In this document: positions 25,746-40,800 of the stretch, piece by piece
Layout: each line of letters opens with the position of its first letter
Position numbering within the stretch: the first letter of the stretch is position 1
Assembly: GCF_024713945.1 (NCBI RefSeq)
Contig: NC_134677.1
Location: forward strand, 5,025,001 to 5,089,000
Length of the DNA stretch: 64,000 bases
Direction: 5' to 3'
DNA from: Dermatophagoides farinae
Lineage: Eukaryota; Arthropoda; Arachnida; Sarcoptiformes; Pyroglyphidae
Translations under genes and position numbers: made by a program
The notes under the pieces: model-generated
Database searches by the model: none
Told to the model about the DNA's origin: nothing
What the model saw: the letters and a program-made list of their open reading frames with translations, nothing else

Positions 25746-25880
25746 TTAACTTATTGGCTACCACCATTTGAAAAAAAATTCAATAGACCAGCGGCTTAAA
25801 AATTTCATTGGTATACGACTCATATATGAGACAATGGTCTATGGAAGAAAATTTAGGCCGCTTGGTAGTCAATGAGTTAA
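25746..25880. mobile_element. Candidate piggyBac-type fold-back MITE (135 bp, TTAA ends)
   Basis: The terminal inverted repeats TTAACTTATTGGCTACCA (25746-25763) and TGGTAGTCAATGAGTTAA (25863-25880) match at 16 of 18 positions and both end in TTAA, the piggyBac target. Further in, both arms carry a GCCGCT(T)GGT block next to an AATTT-rich block, and they meet near the exact palindrome CTCATATATGAG (25819-25830). The left arm has about 27 extra bases, which explains why the palindrome is off-centre. No transposase. Confidence 0.55.
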
Positions 25881-28800
25881 TCATACAAATATACGGTTCA
25901 CAAACCACCATCATCCAAATACCAACTTTAACAAACATCAATATCTATTTCAAGTGAAAATAACAAAAAATGAATGAAAATAAATTGCGTCCGACGACCG
26001 TCTCCTCATTTTCATTCATGCTGTATTTTTTCCATGGTTCAGTCGTTCATTTTTGGTTACCATCACGGTTTGCTCGTTTAACTTTCATGAAATATATCTG
26101 AAAATTTTCGGTTAGTCAATTCGTTTTCAGTTATATCTAGACATTCTATTCTAGTAACAGAATAAAATCCGTTTGAGAAAAAGAAAATTGTGAGAGGAGA
26201 TTTTTTTTTCTCTCCACCGTAAAATGATCCTATGTTTCATTTAAACACTACTACTCATATTCTATTTATTGACAATGTTTTCTATTGAATTTTTATTCAA
26301 TCGATCTGGCCTGAAAATAAAACATTTTTTTTTTCTTCTTCATTCAATGACTTTTTTTTGAAAACATCATTTCCAATTGAAACAGCCAGGCATGATGTTT
26401 ATTTGCTTGTTATATTATTGATAATAATAGTGCAAATGATGATGATATCACTAATCATGCTTGATGAGCAAATGCAAAAAAAAAAAAATATAAAGAAACG
26501 TGAAAACAGCACCAAAATTGAAATGATTCTCTATAAGTAGCAGTAGGTTTGTCATCATTCATATAGAATACATTGCATTTTTTCGTTTTTTTTTGAGCTA
26601 ATGATGCTAAAATATTTGTTCATCCTCAGAGACGATAACAATGAAATGGCCAAAGAGAAAAAGAGAAATCTTCTATCGATTATTATATTAGACTTTCTTT
26701 TTTTGTTTCGAATAGATTTTATTTGCTATCAATTTTTCGTTGTTCTTGATGAATATTTCTATTTTTTTTTTGAATTTTTATTTGCCTTTTCATTTCTACT
26801 GCTATTGTATAATGATGATAATTATTTTTCCTAAATATGAAGAACAGAAATGTTTTTTTTTTTTTGATTTGATTTCCAATAAACACACTTATAATAATTT
26901 CATCTGTATATTGTTGCTTTCGATTGTCGTACGTGTATACTTGAACGAGATGAGAAAAAAAAGCTTTTTACACTAGAGCCTAGATCTATTAGAATTTCAA
27001 GAAATCAAAAAAAGAATAAACTTTTAACATGTATATGATAGGCAATAAAATACTAAAATAACAAAAACAAAGATAAAGAGTTATTTACAATCATACTTGA
27101 GAATTTTTTTTCTCCATATTTAATTCGTTCTTTTTATTCTACTTCAAATTTGCGTATGAACTTGTTTTCAAGAGGATGAATTCAAAAAAAAAAAAAAAAT
27201 ATAGTGATTCTAGCAGCTACTTGGCACTTTAATTAAAACCTAAACATGATAGGCCTTCGTATAGTGTACATGGTATAGTGAAGTAAAAAAAAAAATTTCT
27301 TAAGTCAATTTGAATAAATCCATTGAAGTATAGTATACTTTACCGTTTGTAACTTACTATCTCAATTTTGTTTTCTCTGAAAAATATTTTTCCATCTTAG
27401 ATCACTATCATCAGATAAGTTTTTTGTCTATATCGAATGTGTTGTGTGTCTGTACTTGCATGCATGTATTTCAGACGAATCAATTCTGGAAATATGTGCT
27501 TGGTTTTAAAACTAGAATTTAGATGTGAATTTTATTTTCTTATATTGTATTCACATTAATTTTCTTCTCAATAATTGTACATACATAAAAAATGTTTTTC
27601 CTGATAGATTTATTATCGATTTTATTCTTATAAAAAATCAATTTTCTACCATTCCAGTGAATATGTAGATTTTATTTTTATTCTATGCATCATTAAATGC
27701 AATCATTTGACTGATTGATTGATTATTGTTGACATACCATATATATATCGATGGCCTTAAAATAAAAAATACGATTATGATGGTGATGATGATGGAATAT
27801 GATCATTGTGATTGTAGGCCCATTCTGAAAGACAAAAACAGATTTGTTTGTCAAATCATCTGATGGTTTCGATTTGATTGAATCGATTTTATCTATTTGT
27901 TTTTGTTTTTTTTTCTAAAACCACAAAAGCCAAATCAAATCAATGTTTGATTTTGTTTGTTTGTTTTCGGTGAAATGTTTTCATCATTTATTGAAGACTA
28001 ATCACACATAAACATGAAAACACAATCCGATTTCATGATGGAAAAAGAGGACAATGATAAAAAAAAAATCCCAAATAAAAATGATAAAAAACATTGTCAG
28101 TATGTCGTAAACCGGAAAAAAGAATAAGTAAAATTCTCTCTTCTCATCTTTCAGTCGAATTTATTCTCTCTTTCCAACATATATTTTGATGGATCATAAG
28201 ATTCTTCTTTATACAGTAACAGAAGACATTACAACTTTATCATCAATCACCTTGATTCCATTCTTGATTTCTCTAATACTTTGAAATGACAAACACATCA
28301 ATCATCTCTTTTCGTAGCCATCAATTTTTTACTACGATAAAAATGACCCAAAAAATCCAATCATCATCTCAAATAAATACTGACATTTCAGTGAGAAGAG
28401 ACAAAAATGAAATTAACTTTCAAATTACAATTATTAGAATCGTTGTAACCAACAAGGTTTTCACAAAATGTCGTTACAAATAAAGAATAAAAAAAACAAA
28501 AACAAAAAGCAATTGAGAAAATGAAAAAAAAAATTTTCTCATTTTAGAATTTATTTTCATCTTATTTGTAATTGTTTTCAGCATTCTTTTTCAAACGATG
28601 ATAATTCTATTTTGATATGAAATGTGAAATAGGAATAAACCATATATTGACAACGAAAATAACAACAACCAATTATATAATTAAATTAAATAATGGATTA
28701 GTTATTGTTGTGGTTCTGTGCATTTCGTTATTTTTATATGGCAAATTCTTTGTTTTTTTTCTATTCTTTCATTGTTGATTTTGTATAGGTATTTTCACTA

Positions 28801-31800
28801 TAATTATTGAAATTGACAGCTCATGAAAAGAAACAATGGTATCAATAAAATTCTTTCTTTAACAAGAATGCTTCGTATTTGTTTCTAAATTATTTTAATG
28901 TCAACATATTTGTTACGTTTCATATGAAATAGAAATAAATCAAAATTCCATCTACAAAAATAGCTGCATCTAAAGACTTTTTTGTCTGTTTATTACTACT
29001 ACATATTTACAAACATTTATCAATCATCTATTCAATGAAAAAAATTCTTTAGATGATTCATTGATTTGCTTTTGACTTTGACTAATTTTGTACACACACA
29101 CACACACACATACACACTATCATTGATTTCTATTTAGTTGGAAAAAATTTAGGAACAAATGATTCGTCGAATTATTTCTATTTTCATTGTCGTTTCAAGC
29201 ATTGGAGCGTAAACAAATAAACAAAAAAAAACCAAAAGCACTGTATTGTTCTATTTGAGGCCAAATCTATGGTTTCAGATGAGATAGATAGATAGAAAGA
29301 TAGAGAGAAAGAGAGAGGGCTACTACTATTAAATGATAATAATGTAAATGCGTCAAGAAAATCGAATTATTTTGAAAATGAGATGCATCAAATTTGTTGT
29401 CGTTATATTATTGTTGCATGAATAACTTTTCTTTTTGTTGTTGTCGATTGTTGTATTTGCATGTTGTTGTTGGTTCAATAAATCAGATTCACATAACTGG
29501 TCATATTAACATTCTGTAACATTGGATTCAGTTGTTTATTTGAGTAAAAATCTTGTTATTGCGCTACTATATTTTGTAGTTGATTTTATAGATATGTGAA
29601 ACAATAATTTGTTTTGTTTTTTTTGAATAAAATATACGAAAAAAAATCTCTGTCACATTAACATACTTTCATTTTTTTCCAACAAATTTATTAAAATTTA
29701 TTCTAACCTGAAAAACAACAGTAATCATATTTTTTTTTGATTGCAATTTTTTTCACTTAATAACATTTTGACATGAAAACATTTTTTTACTCACAATGAA
29801 TACATGTTCATGTGTCATTCATGATATATGACGACAACATTTCAATTCTGGATAATATATGTTTGTATGATCGTAAAAAATTGAAATGAAATTCGTTCAT
29901 TTGTATTGTACAAATGTTTTTTCCATGGAAATAAGCATACTAGAATAATTTGAACAATGATAATGACAACAAGTGCTGAAAATTGTTCAAAAAAAAAGAA
30001 AAATTTATACAATACAATACAATATAATGGTTGCAATTTGTAATAACAAAAGCTGACGGTTGAAAAAAATGAAAAAAATTTCACCCAGAAATTTGATCTT
30101 AAATAAGAAAATATTCTGATATGAAAAAAAAAATTCAAATGAATTGGACATACATACATTTGCTGCAATTTTTTTTATACAATACAATACGATAAACGAA
30201 TTGCCCCTTTAAAGTTAACTTCTCCTTCATTATTAGTTACAATTCAAGAATTTTGTGTTATGTGATATAATGTAAAAAAAATTCTTGATTTGCAGATTTT
30301 TTTTCTGAGTGATTGTCTTTCCAGTATCAAAAGTGATGCTATTATTCTTTTTATTCTCTTTTTTCATCTAGATGGTATTCATCAAATTCTTGAGAATTTT
30401 TTTTTTGTTTCTATTATAAACTCTTTCTTTCTAGATGTTACTTAGATATGTTTAGCAATGAAAAAAAGAGAAAATTTTTTATTTAAACCTGAAGATCTTA
30501 ACAAATAAATGAATAGAACAAGTCTGAGATATTGGACTTTCTAAGTGGAAATAAATCAAGCGGATAACTAGTGACTATGAACAAGTAACTTGACTTTAAA
30601 TAAGAATCCTTCAGGAATGTAAAAACTAACTTTTATTTTTTCTTGTCTTGCCTTTTAACCATGATTTTTGATTTGTTTTTTTTTCTAGTTTTTTCTGTTT
30701 GATGATTTTTTTTCATCCAAGCAAAATAACAAAAAAGCATTTTTTTATATCACTTAAAAATCAAGAGACCATGTAGCAATGTTTTAGTCCGGGCCATTTT
30801 TTTTGATTTATTTCATATCAAAAGAAAATGACAATTTTTTTGTTTCGAGCGAAATAAAATACCTCAAAGCATTATTCTATTTTGATGAAGCATTCGTTTT
30901 TTTTCATGCTATTTTTGAATTTCCGCTTCGATTTTTTTCCGATTTATTTTTACTTTAAAACTCATAAAACGTTAAAAATTTGTTCATAAATTTCCATTTT
31001 CTTTGTCAATGTATTGTTTTAATTTTTTAAATTAATTTATAACAAATTTTGCCTGTTTCGTGAAATTATTTTGAATTTGCTGCATATGAGTAACAAATTT
31101 TTACTAAATGTCATTCTCATCACGTTGATTGTTTTTAGTAGCCAGAATAATTGTTAGAGTTGACCGTTCTGTATGTTTGATGGAACGTTTTTCCATTGTT
31201 GAAACTTTCACATCATGTGAAAATTGTTAGCTCCGGCTGGTGCTTTAAAAAACTATAGTTTGTTTTATTCGTTTATCGATTTGTTAGCAGATATATTAGT
31301 TTTAGTAGGTCTCAAAAAATCGAAAATAAAGTTTAGCATTACGTAATTCCGTTTTTTTCGATAATGGGAATTGTAAACATCTTCATCATCAATGGCAACA
31401 ACAGTTTGTTAGTTTTATTTGTTTAGTTTCGTCTCATTTGATACCAAAAAAACAAAACAAATGGAATGAAATAAAATGAAACAGTTCGAATCAACAATGT
31501 TTATAAGAGTCAAAAAAAACGAATGATAAAAAACGGAATCAATAAACCAGATGGAAGAAAATTGTTTGCTAGTTGCTGGTCTACTACTACATTATAAATG
31601 GCATTTGAAGGTTTTTTTTCTTGTTCAACAATTTCCAATGGTGTGCACAGTAACAAAATGATTTATGGAATTTATTCTCTTGAAAATGAAACAAAACAAA
31701 ACAAAAAAATTTTTATTTCAACATCAAATGTTTTGGAATCGATAGTAACTTATTTGCCTGGCCACAATTATGATTTTTCAAAAAACAAATTGAATAATTT

Positions 31801-34800
31801 AAAATTGAAATTTTTTTTTATTATTAAATTATTTGTATGACATTTGGTATTTCAGTTTTTTTTATCATCATCTTCATAGTCATTTTGATTATAAAGCTTG
31901 AAATAATTTCTATTCATCACATTTGATTCGATATCAACAAATAATCTATTATTCATTTGGTAAAAATTATCATTATTGATAAAATTATAATAATCATTAT
32001 TATGTTATTATCGATAATGATTGGAAATAAGAGTGATGATAATGATATAAATACCACGTCACCACAAATTATTATCATTACACTGGTTAACTCAGTAATA
32101 TAAAAAAAAGTATCCACAAATCATCAAGAACTTTCTATCATCATTCATTTAAAATGTCATTCTATTCATTCAATCATGGAAAGAATATTGATAAGTTTAC
32201 TTTTTCTTTACAATACTCAAAATCACCAAAATCAATTTCATCCTTTTTTTTGTCAATGAGAAGATGAAAATAAAATCAAACAAACCACACATTTTTTTTC
32301 GTTGTATAGAGAAAATGGAAAACCATAACTTTTTCAGATAAAACCTCATACTAATAACAGTCGTATTTACACAGGAATAAGCAAGAAAAAAAATGTGAGA
32401 TAAATTAATACGATTAACTAATGTACGTCATCATCATTGTTGTTGATGAAGATGACCAAAGAATTTTTTTCCACCGGTTTTTTTCCACGGCAAAAATTCT
32501 GAATCAGATTTTGTTGGAACATTGGCAAAAAAAAAGAATATATTTTTTTTTTGACGGTGATTTTTCCATTATCAACATTCATGAATATGCTCAATCCTGA
32601 TAAGCTTTTGATGCATGGCTTGTTCATTACATTGCTTTGGTTATAAAAGAAAACAAAAAATTCTTGACATAAGACCAATCATGACAGTAAACTAAACGAT
32701 AATGAAAATGAATTAATGCTGTTTTTGTTGTGTTCTCTAGTGAGACCATACCGATTAGAATTGCAAGTATGATTTCATTTTACCAAATCTTTTTTTTTTT
32801 TTTTGAATTATCATTTCTATATACCTATTAAGCATAGCATTAAGTAATATTGATCATCATGATAATGAATGATGAAAATGGAAACATTTTTCATGACTAG
32901 TTTGATTATAAAAAAATATCTTTCCAGTTTATCACAACTATTAATATATTTAGTTGAAAATATATTCTGTAGTATAGTCGGAATTTCCGTTTTATGATTA
33001 TAAAGTAGTATATATGGTTGTTGTTGTTGTTATTTTCAATGTTGATGAAACTCAAAAAAAAAAAAAAAAAAATACCACAACCAACGTTATGGGATGTCAT
33101 TTTTTTTTTGGTTAACCTAGTTTTATCTACCAAGTTTTTTTTGCGTTATTTCATATGTGTAACGACAATTCTATGTACGGAAAACGCTCAATAAGATAGG
33201 AAATGGAACATTGTCTAATCGTGCGCGCACACACACATATTTGATAATGGGCAATCATTATAAACATACAAACCTCAATAATGATAGGATAAGATTTTAG
33301 TGGCTAGATATTTGGCCATCGTCAACCACCAATCTGAAACGATAATAAAAAATAAACAAAAAAAAATCAGTTTAGTTTTAGTAATATGATTTTTGTTTTT
33401 TATTGTCATTTCCTGCTTAGAAATTTTCGGAACAGAATTCTGTTTTTTTTTCTTTGATAAGCCGAAAACATTTTGTTTTTTATCTGTTTATTTTTTTCTG
33501 ATCATTTTCAAATCATTAATAAACATTTATTATTATTGTTTTGCCAATTTGTTGATAAGTATGCAAAAAACATCCAAAAACAAAATCGTATCGTTAACAA
33601 GATTTCATTGGAATTTTGTTTTTTGACTTACGTTTTACTTAACAACAAGGACTATGGTTGGATTTTCTTTTTTTTTCATTTGAAATGATTTTTAGTATTA
33701 TAACTTGGATTTTTGGAAAAGATGGTACATCGTTTGTTCAGTTGTTTTTCTGTTTATTTTGGATCTCATTATTGTCCTACGATTTCGAGAATTTTTCTTA
33801 TCCTTTTCATTCGTATACTATAGTTTGCGTGCATGTGTCGGATATTAGAGCAAAGAAAAAACTTTTTTTTTTGACCAATTTTTGCAACTACTAAGTCGTT
33901 TCTATCTTTGATTTTTTTCCCACTTTCAAGGTTTTAGATATTCTTATTAGCTGTAAACATTCATTCATGGACATTTGCTCTATTTTCTGTTGTTTAGTGA
34001 TTAATAGTGTACAAATACATTATGATCACCATCATTATTATCATTATTATCATCATCATCATGGATTTTTCTAAAAAGATGTTTGTTGATGTTTTTTTCT
34101 CTATTCCACTCAAACCTAGTTTTCATTATAAAGATAATAATGATGGATCCTATTTTTTTTATTCTTTGTTATTGTTACTCATTATTAGGTTGTTTGCTGT
34201 TGAGATTGGTCTTTCGGTCTGATTTCATTCTTTTTTTTTATTCTTCTTTTTTTACATATATATCTTTTAGACTCACTTTTATTATTAAACAAATATATGT
34301 ATTTGAGTATAAGATGAATGTTATAAATATGGCAAAAAAAAATATAGAATCTAATAGAAAAAAAAAGATTCAATTGACATTAACAAAATATAATTGCATA
34401 GCATTCGGTGTATAGTAGTTATAATAAATGAAAACCATCAATGACACTAAAAACATTTAATGTTGTTTCCATATCATTTTCATAAGGTTGTCTCATTTAC
34501 ATATATATTTATCATGGATGTAACTCTTAAATTCAAATATCAATTGAATGAAAGTGAAAAAAAAGACGATTTAAATCGAGAAAATTAGACAAGCCAAGTG
34601 TTTCGTGTATTGAATAGATTGAAGTGGAAAAAAAATCGATTTTTTTTTGTCATAAGCACAATGTGTTTGGTTAGCACCATTATTAAGGCTTTCTTATCAT
34701 ATGGAACAACCAATGGACTGTGTATGTAAGATTTTTGTCATTCATCTTCTTATTATTATATAATAACCAATCAAAAGCAAAAAAAAAAATGAAAGAAAAA

Positions 34801-37800
34801 AGACCAGAAAGGCCGATAGCTGACATTTTAGTGACAGACCAAAGAAAGAAGAAAGTTTTTTTTATATATAAAAAAACCACTCACAAGTTTTCTGATCCTT
34901 TCGTTTTTCGAATTGTATCACTGATGATCCAGAAAGAAACGTGAGGAATTCTAAAAAAAAATAGTTCAATAAAAAGCGCATGTTCTACAAAATCAGTGTT
35001 GTTATTGTATACAAATGTCTTTTGTTATATTATAAAGGCATTAAAAATCTACGACCCATATTTCAGACATTAAAATGGTTGGGCAAAAAAAAAACGGTCA
35101 ATGCTTAGAGTTTATAAAAGTTCTTCTTTCTATAACTTGGTGAATTATTATTCTTTATAAACTTGAATGCCATTTTTCATTACATCTATATGTCATTATT
35201 ATGTCAGTCATTCATGTCGATGACATGACGACAGCCTGAATTTAATTGACGTATTGTGTATTTGATATTGAAATCAATAAAATTTTTTTTTGTTCAAATC
35301 TTGATTTATCCAAAAGAATTGAATTTGATACAAAATAGAATTTTCTGCATTAAAAATTCTTTGTCCAGATAATAAATCATATGAAATTCGTGACCTTTAA
35401 AAAGAGCCCTGTAGGCTTGTTTTTTTTGCAAATTATTTACCGTTATAGAAATTTTGCTGTCATTCTTGACAAACAAAAACAATGGGAAAAAATAAGAAAA
35501 AAAAAACATAAACTAATTCGATGGGTAACTCAATTTTTTCCCCATCTTTTCCATGATTTTTTTACCAATCATATATAACAATGTATAGATGGAAAATTCA
35601 ATTCCATCAATTCCTAGGAAAAAAAATTCAGTTATAATCATCTTCATGAAAGTTCAAAAAGTTATGAATTTTTTTTTTCTTCCATATATACAACATTGAC
35701 AGCATTGATGTCCATACAAATTTTCAATTTATTTTCTTCTCTTTTCACTTGTAAATTTCAGATATTTTCATATCATTTAATGAAATTAAATTAGCTATAT
35801 GTTTTTTTTGATACATTTTTGAATCTATTTATTGAAATTTTCAACACGCATATTTCACAGGTTGTTGTTTATTTCTATATTCTTTTGAATTATTAGGTTT
35901 CAAAAATTTTACTAGAAAGAATTAATTTATTCGCAAATCATCAGCAAGTATTATGATAGTGTTTCTTGTTTGTTTGTTCCGTTATAATTCCGATATGCAT
36001 ATAGTATTTATGACGTGAATGTAAATTGGATCATCATCATCAACCTAGTTTCTATCGATTTTCAGTTTTCAACTACTATGTATGTTTGATCGAATTCTCT
36101 AGATCTCGGTTTCTTAAGAATTTGTTCGTCCAAAGAATCGATCTCCATTTGTCAGTTACGATCGTTAGTCGTTAGTTGAATCGCATGCATTGTAATCAAA
36201 GAAAAAACAAATGAAATTTTTTCTCATTTTTTCCTGTAGTAGATTATAGAGATTTTTTTCTCTTCATCTTATATAGTTTATAATCAAATTCACTTCAACC
36301 ATAAAATATTCTAGCCGTCATGATGAATCTTTTAAAACGATGAGAGACAGGAAAAAAATTGAAATTTTTTTTTTTGGAAACAGGCTCAAAACTCACAAAA
36401 AAAAATTTCAACGAAAAAAGAAAGGTTCATAGGGATTATTATTATCATCACCATCATCATCGTCATCGGCATATAAATTCCACTTCATGGCCATTGAAAA
36501 AGTAATCGATTTTTCTTTCACTCATTTCTTCGGCCTCTCGATCGAATAGAATATTTTTTTCACTCTCTCCCTCCTATTTTTATTCTTAGACCGCATAAAA
36601 ATTTGATTATGGAAAAGAAATTTTCGTTTCTGTATTGGCGAATTCCATTCAACTATTTGACAGTTAATTTTACTGATATTTTTATTCTCACAATATTCTA
36701 AGAGATAACCTCGACTCTTGAAATACAAAAGCCATATTCAAGAAGAAAAATGTTCAAATAAATAACTCTGTGAAAAAGTAACCTAAGAAGCTTTAATTTT
36801 GATTAATAGCTTTGGATTTAGTTTGGGTCAAATGTTTACAAACAATACATTTTCTCGAATGTCCATGCTGAGAAATGGGAAAATTCTCAAAAATACTTTT
36901 GTTCTATTGTTTTATTCTTCAGTTTAGTTTTTATTCTGTTTTGGTCATATATCCATTAAAGCAAACAACTATAATTTTAAATTAAATCCTAGTCACATAA
37001 ATAATGACCATTGACTCGAAAACCATTTTTGAAAACAATTTTGGTACATGAAATTAAAAATTGAAATCGATTAAATTTGTAATCAATTTTGACAAAACAG
37101 ACTAACCAAAAACAAAATAAAATTGAAAATAACTATGGAATCATAGGATCCAAAATGATGAATGAGAATTCAAATAGAAATTCTATGAACAATTTATTAA
37201 GCAAGATAAATCGAAAAAACAAGCAATTGAATAAAATTTTCAAATGGGGTAGGTGTAAAACTTATGGCTTGTCATTAGTTCATTTCCGAATGAATCAACT
37301 TTTTTTTTGTTTGGAACAAATATATTTTGTGTTGTTATCGGCACACGCACGAACACAAGTTATTGCAGAAAAAAAAACAACCAAGCAACCAAATGAAAAA
37401 AACAACAATAATAAGATGGAACTATGCGAAAAAAAACATTTCGTTTTGGTCTAAGAATTATGATGTTTTCAATTTTTATATCCGCATCGGTTGGGATAGC
37501 TTGTATGGTTATATATAAAAAAAATAGATCAAGACATGGACAAATCACTTTTTCTTAACTATCAAATACGCCAAAAAAAATTCTTCTCATCTCAACAAAT
37601 ACTGGTATTTTCTTTATATATACATGTTTTTATTGTTTGTTCAATCTCGTTAGAAAACAACAACACCAACACTGATCAACCATAACAAAAATGGCATTAT
37701 CTTCAATGTCTTATCACAACTGAACAAGTTTTTTCTTGATGTTTTGTTTGTGCAGGAATTTCTAATTTGTAGCCAAAAAAAAAAAAAAAAAATAGCCAAA

Positions 37801-40800
37801 ATCTACGATTATAATAAAACATTTAAATTGTTTACTTCTTACATGTAATCAACATTATGTGATCACAATATTATTTTTATTTTATTTTTTTTTCTTCTAT
37901 GTCTGCATATAAGGAGGAATCATTTTGTTTAATGAAGTCTGTATAACAAGCGAAAAAAATATTCTGATGTTTTTGAAACATACACTTGGTTTCATTTGAT
38001 TAAATTTTCTAATCAACTAATGAAATCCGACAAACAATAAATTGAACGATGAACAAGAGACGATGAAATTATTTTTTTTTTGTTTTGTTTTCTTCCATCA
38101 ATGATTATCATTTTTGGATTATTGTTAAGATGTCTTAAATAAGAGAATAAAAAACATTACAGAAATGTTCATCCATGATCATTATTATCGATACATTAAC
38201 ACCGGTTTTTGTTCAATGTAGTAGGAAAAATTTTTGAATAAATAATTGGCAAACAAAAAATAATGAACAAAACTTTTTGTACTGTTTTTTAGCATCTATT
38301 ATTGCAAATACCATTTTTTCGTGAATGAAAAGTTGTAAAAATTAAATCATCACATCACTAGCTGATTTTTAATCTTTTATATTCTCACTTTCTTTCATTT
38401 TAATTTCGCATAAGGTCGTCATAAAATGCAATTTATTATAGATTTTTTTTTCTATTCTTTTATGTTTTTTTGGCACTATGCCTGATTAGGGTCACTTGGT
38501 TAGTTAATCTACAGCCATTATTGATGAGGCTTGAATTGATCGTCTGATGGTAGGCATTTTTAACACTACTTTTTAGTAGTTCATTTATTCATAGAGAAAA
38601 ATTCTGTTATGAAAAAGCTTACAAACATTTTTCATCTTTTTTTTTTAGATATTCTTGGCACACATACATTGAAATTTGTGACGACAATTACTATTAGTGA
38701 AAACGAATGAGAAAAGGAAAAAAGCAAAGTTTTTTCTCCTTTTTTTGCCGTTGTTTTTTTTCACTGTATTTGTTAGTCTAGCAGTGTAGCTTTGCCGTCG
38801 TTATCAAATGACTTTGAAACTTTTATTCCTTGCCCCAAGTTTCATCATGGAACGAATGATTCAATTCATATATTAGTATTATTTTTTTTGTATTGTTAGT
38901 TGTGTGTGGATTTTATAAACCGATGATTGTATAATGGAAAAGAAAAAAAAAATCTTCTTGGATCCGATGAAAGGATAGCATACGAATTCTGTTATTATTC
39001 TTCTCGTTTATCGTTTTAAAGAGAAATATATATATATATATTTATTATCAATACACACGGAAGGAATAAATATGAAAAGATGGAAAGAAAAAACCAAAGT
39101 ATAAAAGTTTGAGTTAATTTCTATGCAACTCAACTCTACTATAATATAAATAACTAGAAACGGTAATGTAATAGTATAGTTTGTATTCTCTACTTTTTTT
39201 TCATTCACCAGAATCATCATCATCGCTGTCGTAGTCGTCGTCGTCGTCGTCTTTGTCATTGCCCGTTCACGTGAAACAGTGGCTAAATAAAAAGCCACTC
39301 AAATTATATTGTAAATTATTAATTAAAATTGTCGACACTAAATATATATCTAAACCGTAAAATTCTTCCAACATCCAAATGTGTGATTCCCCTTTTGTTG
39401 TTGTTGATGTTGTTGTTCTATTCCATTTCCATACATTCAAACACACGATGATGCTGATGATGATGATCTGATTGCTACCTTTACACTGTGTGTGTGTGTG
39501 TGTGTGTGTGGGTTTGTATGTTTGGATGAAACATTATCAATCTACGACCAGAAAAAAACAACCTCACGAAAAAAAATTGAATTCAATCAAATTTTTTTTT
39601 GTTGACTAAAGTAAACTACTCTTTTTTTTGTATAAATGTTGATTCTGATTAATAGTTGATGAATGAGAAATCATATAGAATCATACATCCATAAATGAAT
39701 ATACTTTCACACACATAGTGTAGATGAAATCAACCAGAAAAAAGATTGAATAAATTGATTTACAGTTACGAATATTTTTTTTTTTGTTTGAATCAGATTT
39801 CTTGTTCATTCTATCCGTAGCGGACATGAATCCTAAAGCCATTCATCATGATTTATGTGGATAGCTTCAACTTTCTGACAATTCCATTTTATTTATCGAG
39901 ACAAACATAACCGGATATTTTTGTCTGTACACTGTCCATTTCTTTTGCCGGAAAATGTACGACACAGTAAATGCAAAACAATCTATTCTATTCATATGGT
40001 TTTATTTTTGTTTTTATATACAAACACACACACACACACACATTCTAATAAATAATAATGGCCAAACACGAAATTCTTAGTCATTTATTTTCAACCAAAC
40101 TGACATATCATTTTTAAAAAGATTCATTATGATTAAATTGTAAATGGTATATTCGGTTGTGAGTTTTGTTTAGAAAAATACTGTACTTTGTCTATATAAT
40201 TTCGTGGATGTAAATGTGTTAAATAAAAAAAAGCAAAAATTTATTTAATTCCACATCAATTCATTTCAATTGAAGTCAACATTTAATAAATTACCTAGAT
40301 ACTTGAAAGAATAGGATAGGATTTTATTGTTGATATTTGTATAATTTTTATTCACCATAATTTCAATATTGATGATGAAAAAGGTTAGACATAAATTTAC
40401 AACAAATATATGTTGACCAAAGCATTTCTATTTATATGTTCGAATATTTTTTCCATTATATTTAGCACATCATCCTAGTACAATGAACTTATATGAACAG
40501 GATCCGTTGATTCTCTATTGGGATTTTGCAATATTTGAAAGAATGGAGATAAAATTCATCCATGCATCAGAGATTCTTTTTTTTTCTTTCTTTTCATCTA
40601 CTCATGTGTGTGTCTGATGTATCAAAATGGTAGTTATCAGGAATACACAAAGATAGCAATTCAGAAAAAATCATTGCCATATCCTTATTATGTTGTTGAG
40701 AAATATAAATATTCTTTTATTATGGCATAATTTTAGACACATACACATATTCATGCATGTTAAACTTGAACACAGCGATAGACATGAATGAAATGACAAA

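Noticed and set aside
37089-37454. Open frame of 121 codons on the + strand
   Set aside because: Starts only with TTG; Asn/Lys-rich from A runs; no family resemblance and no plausible splice context.
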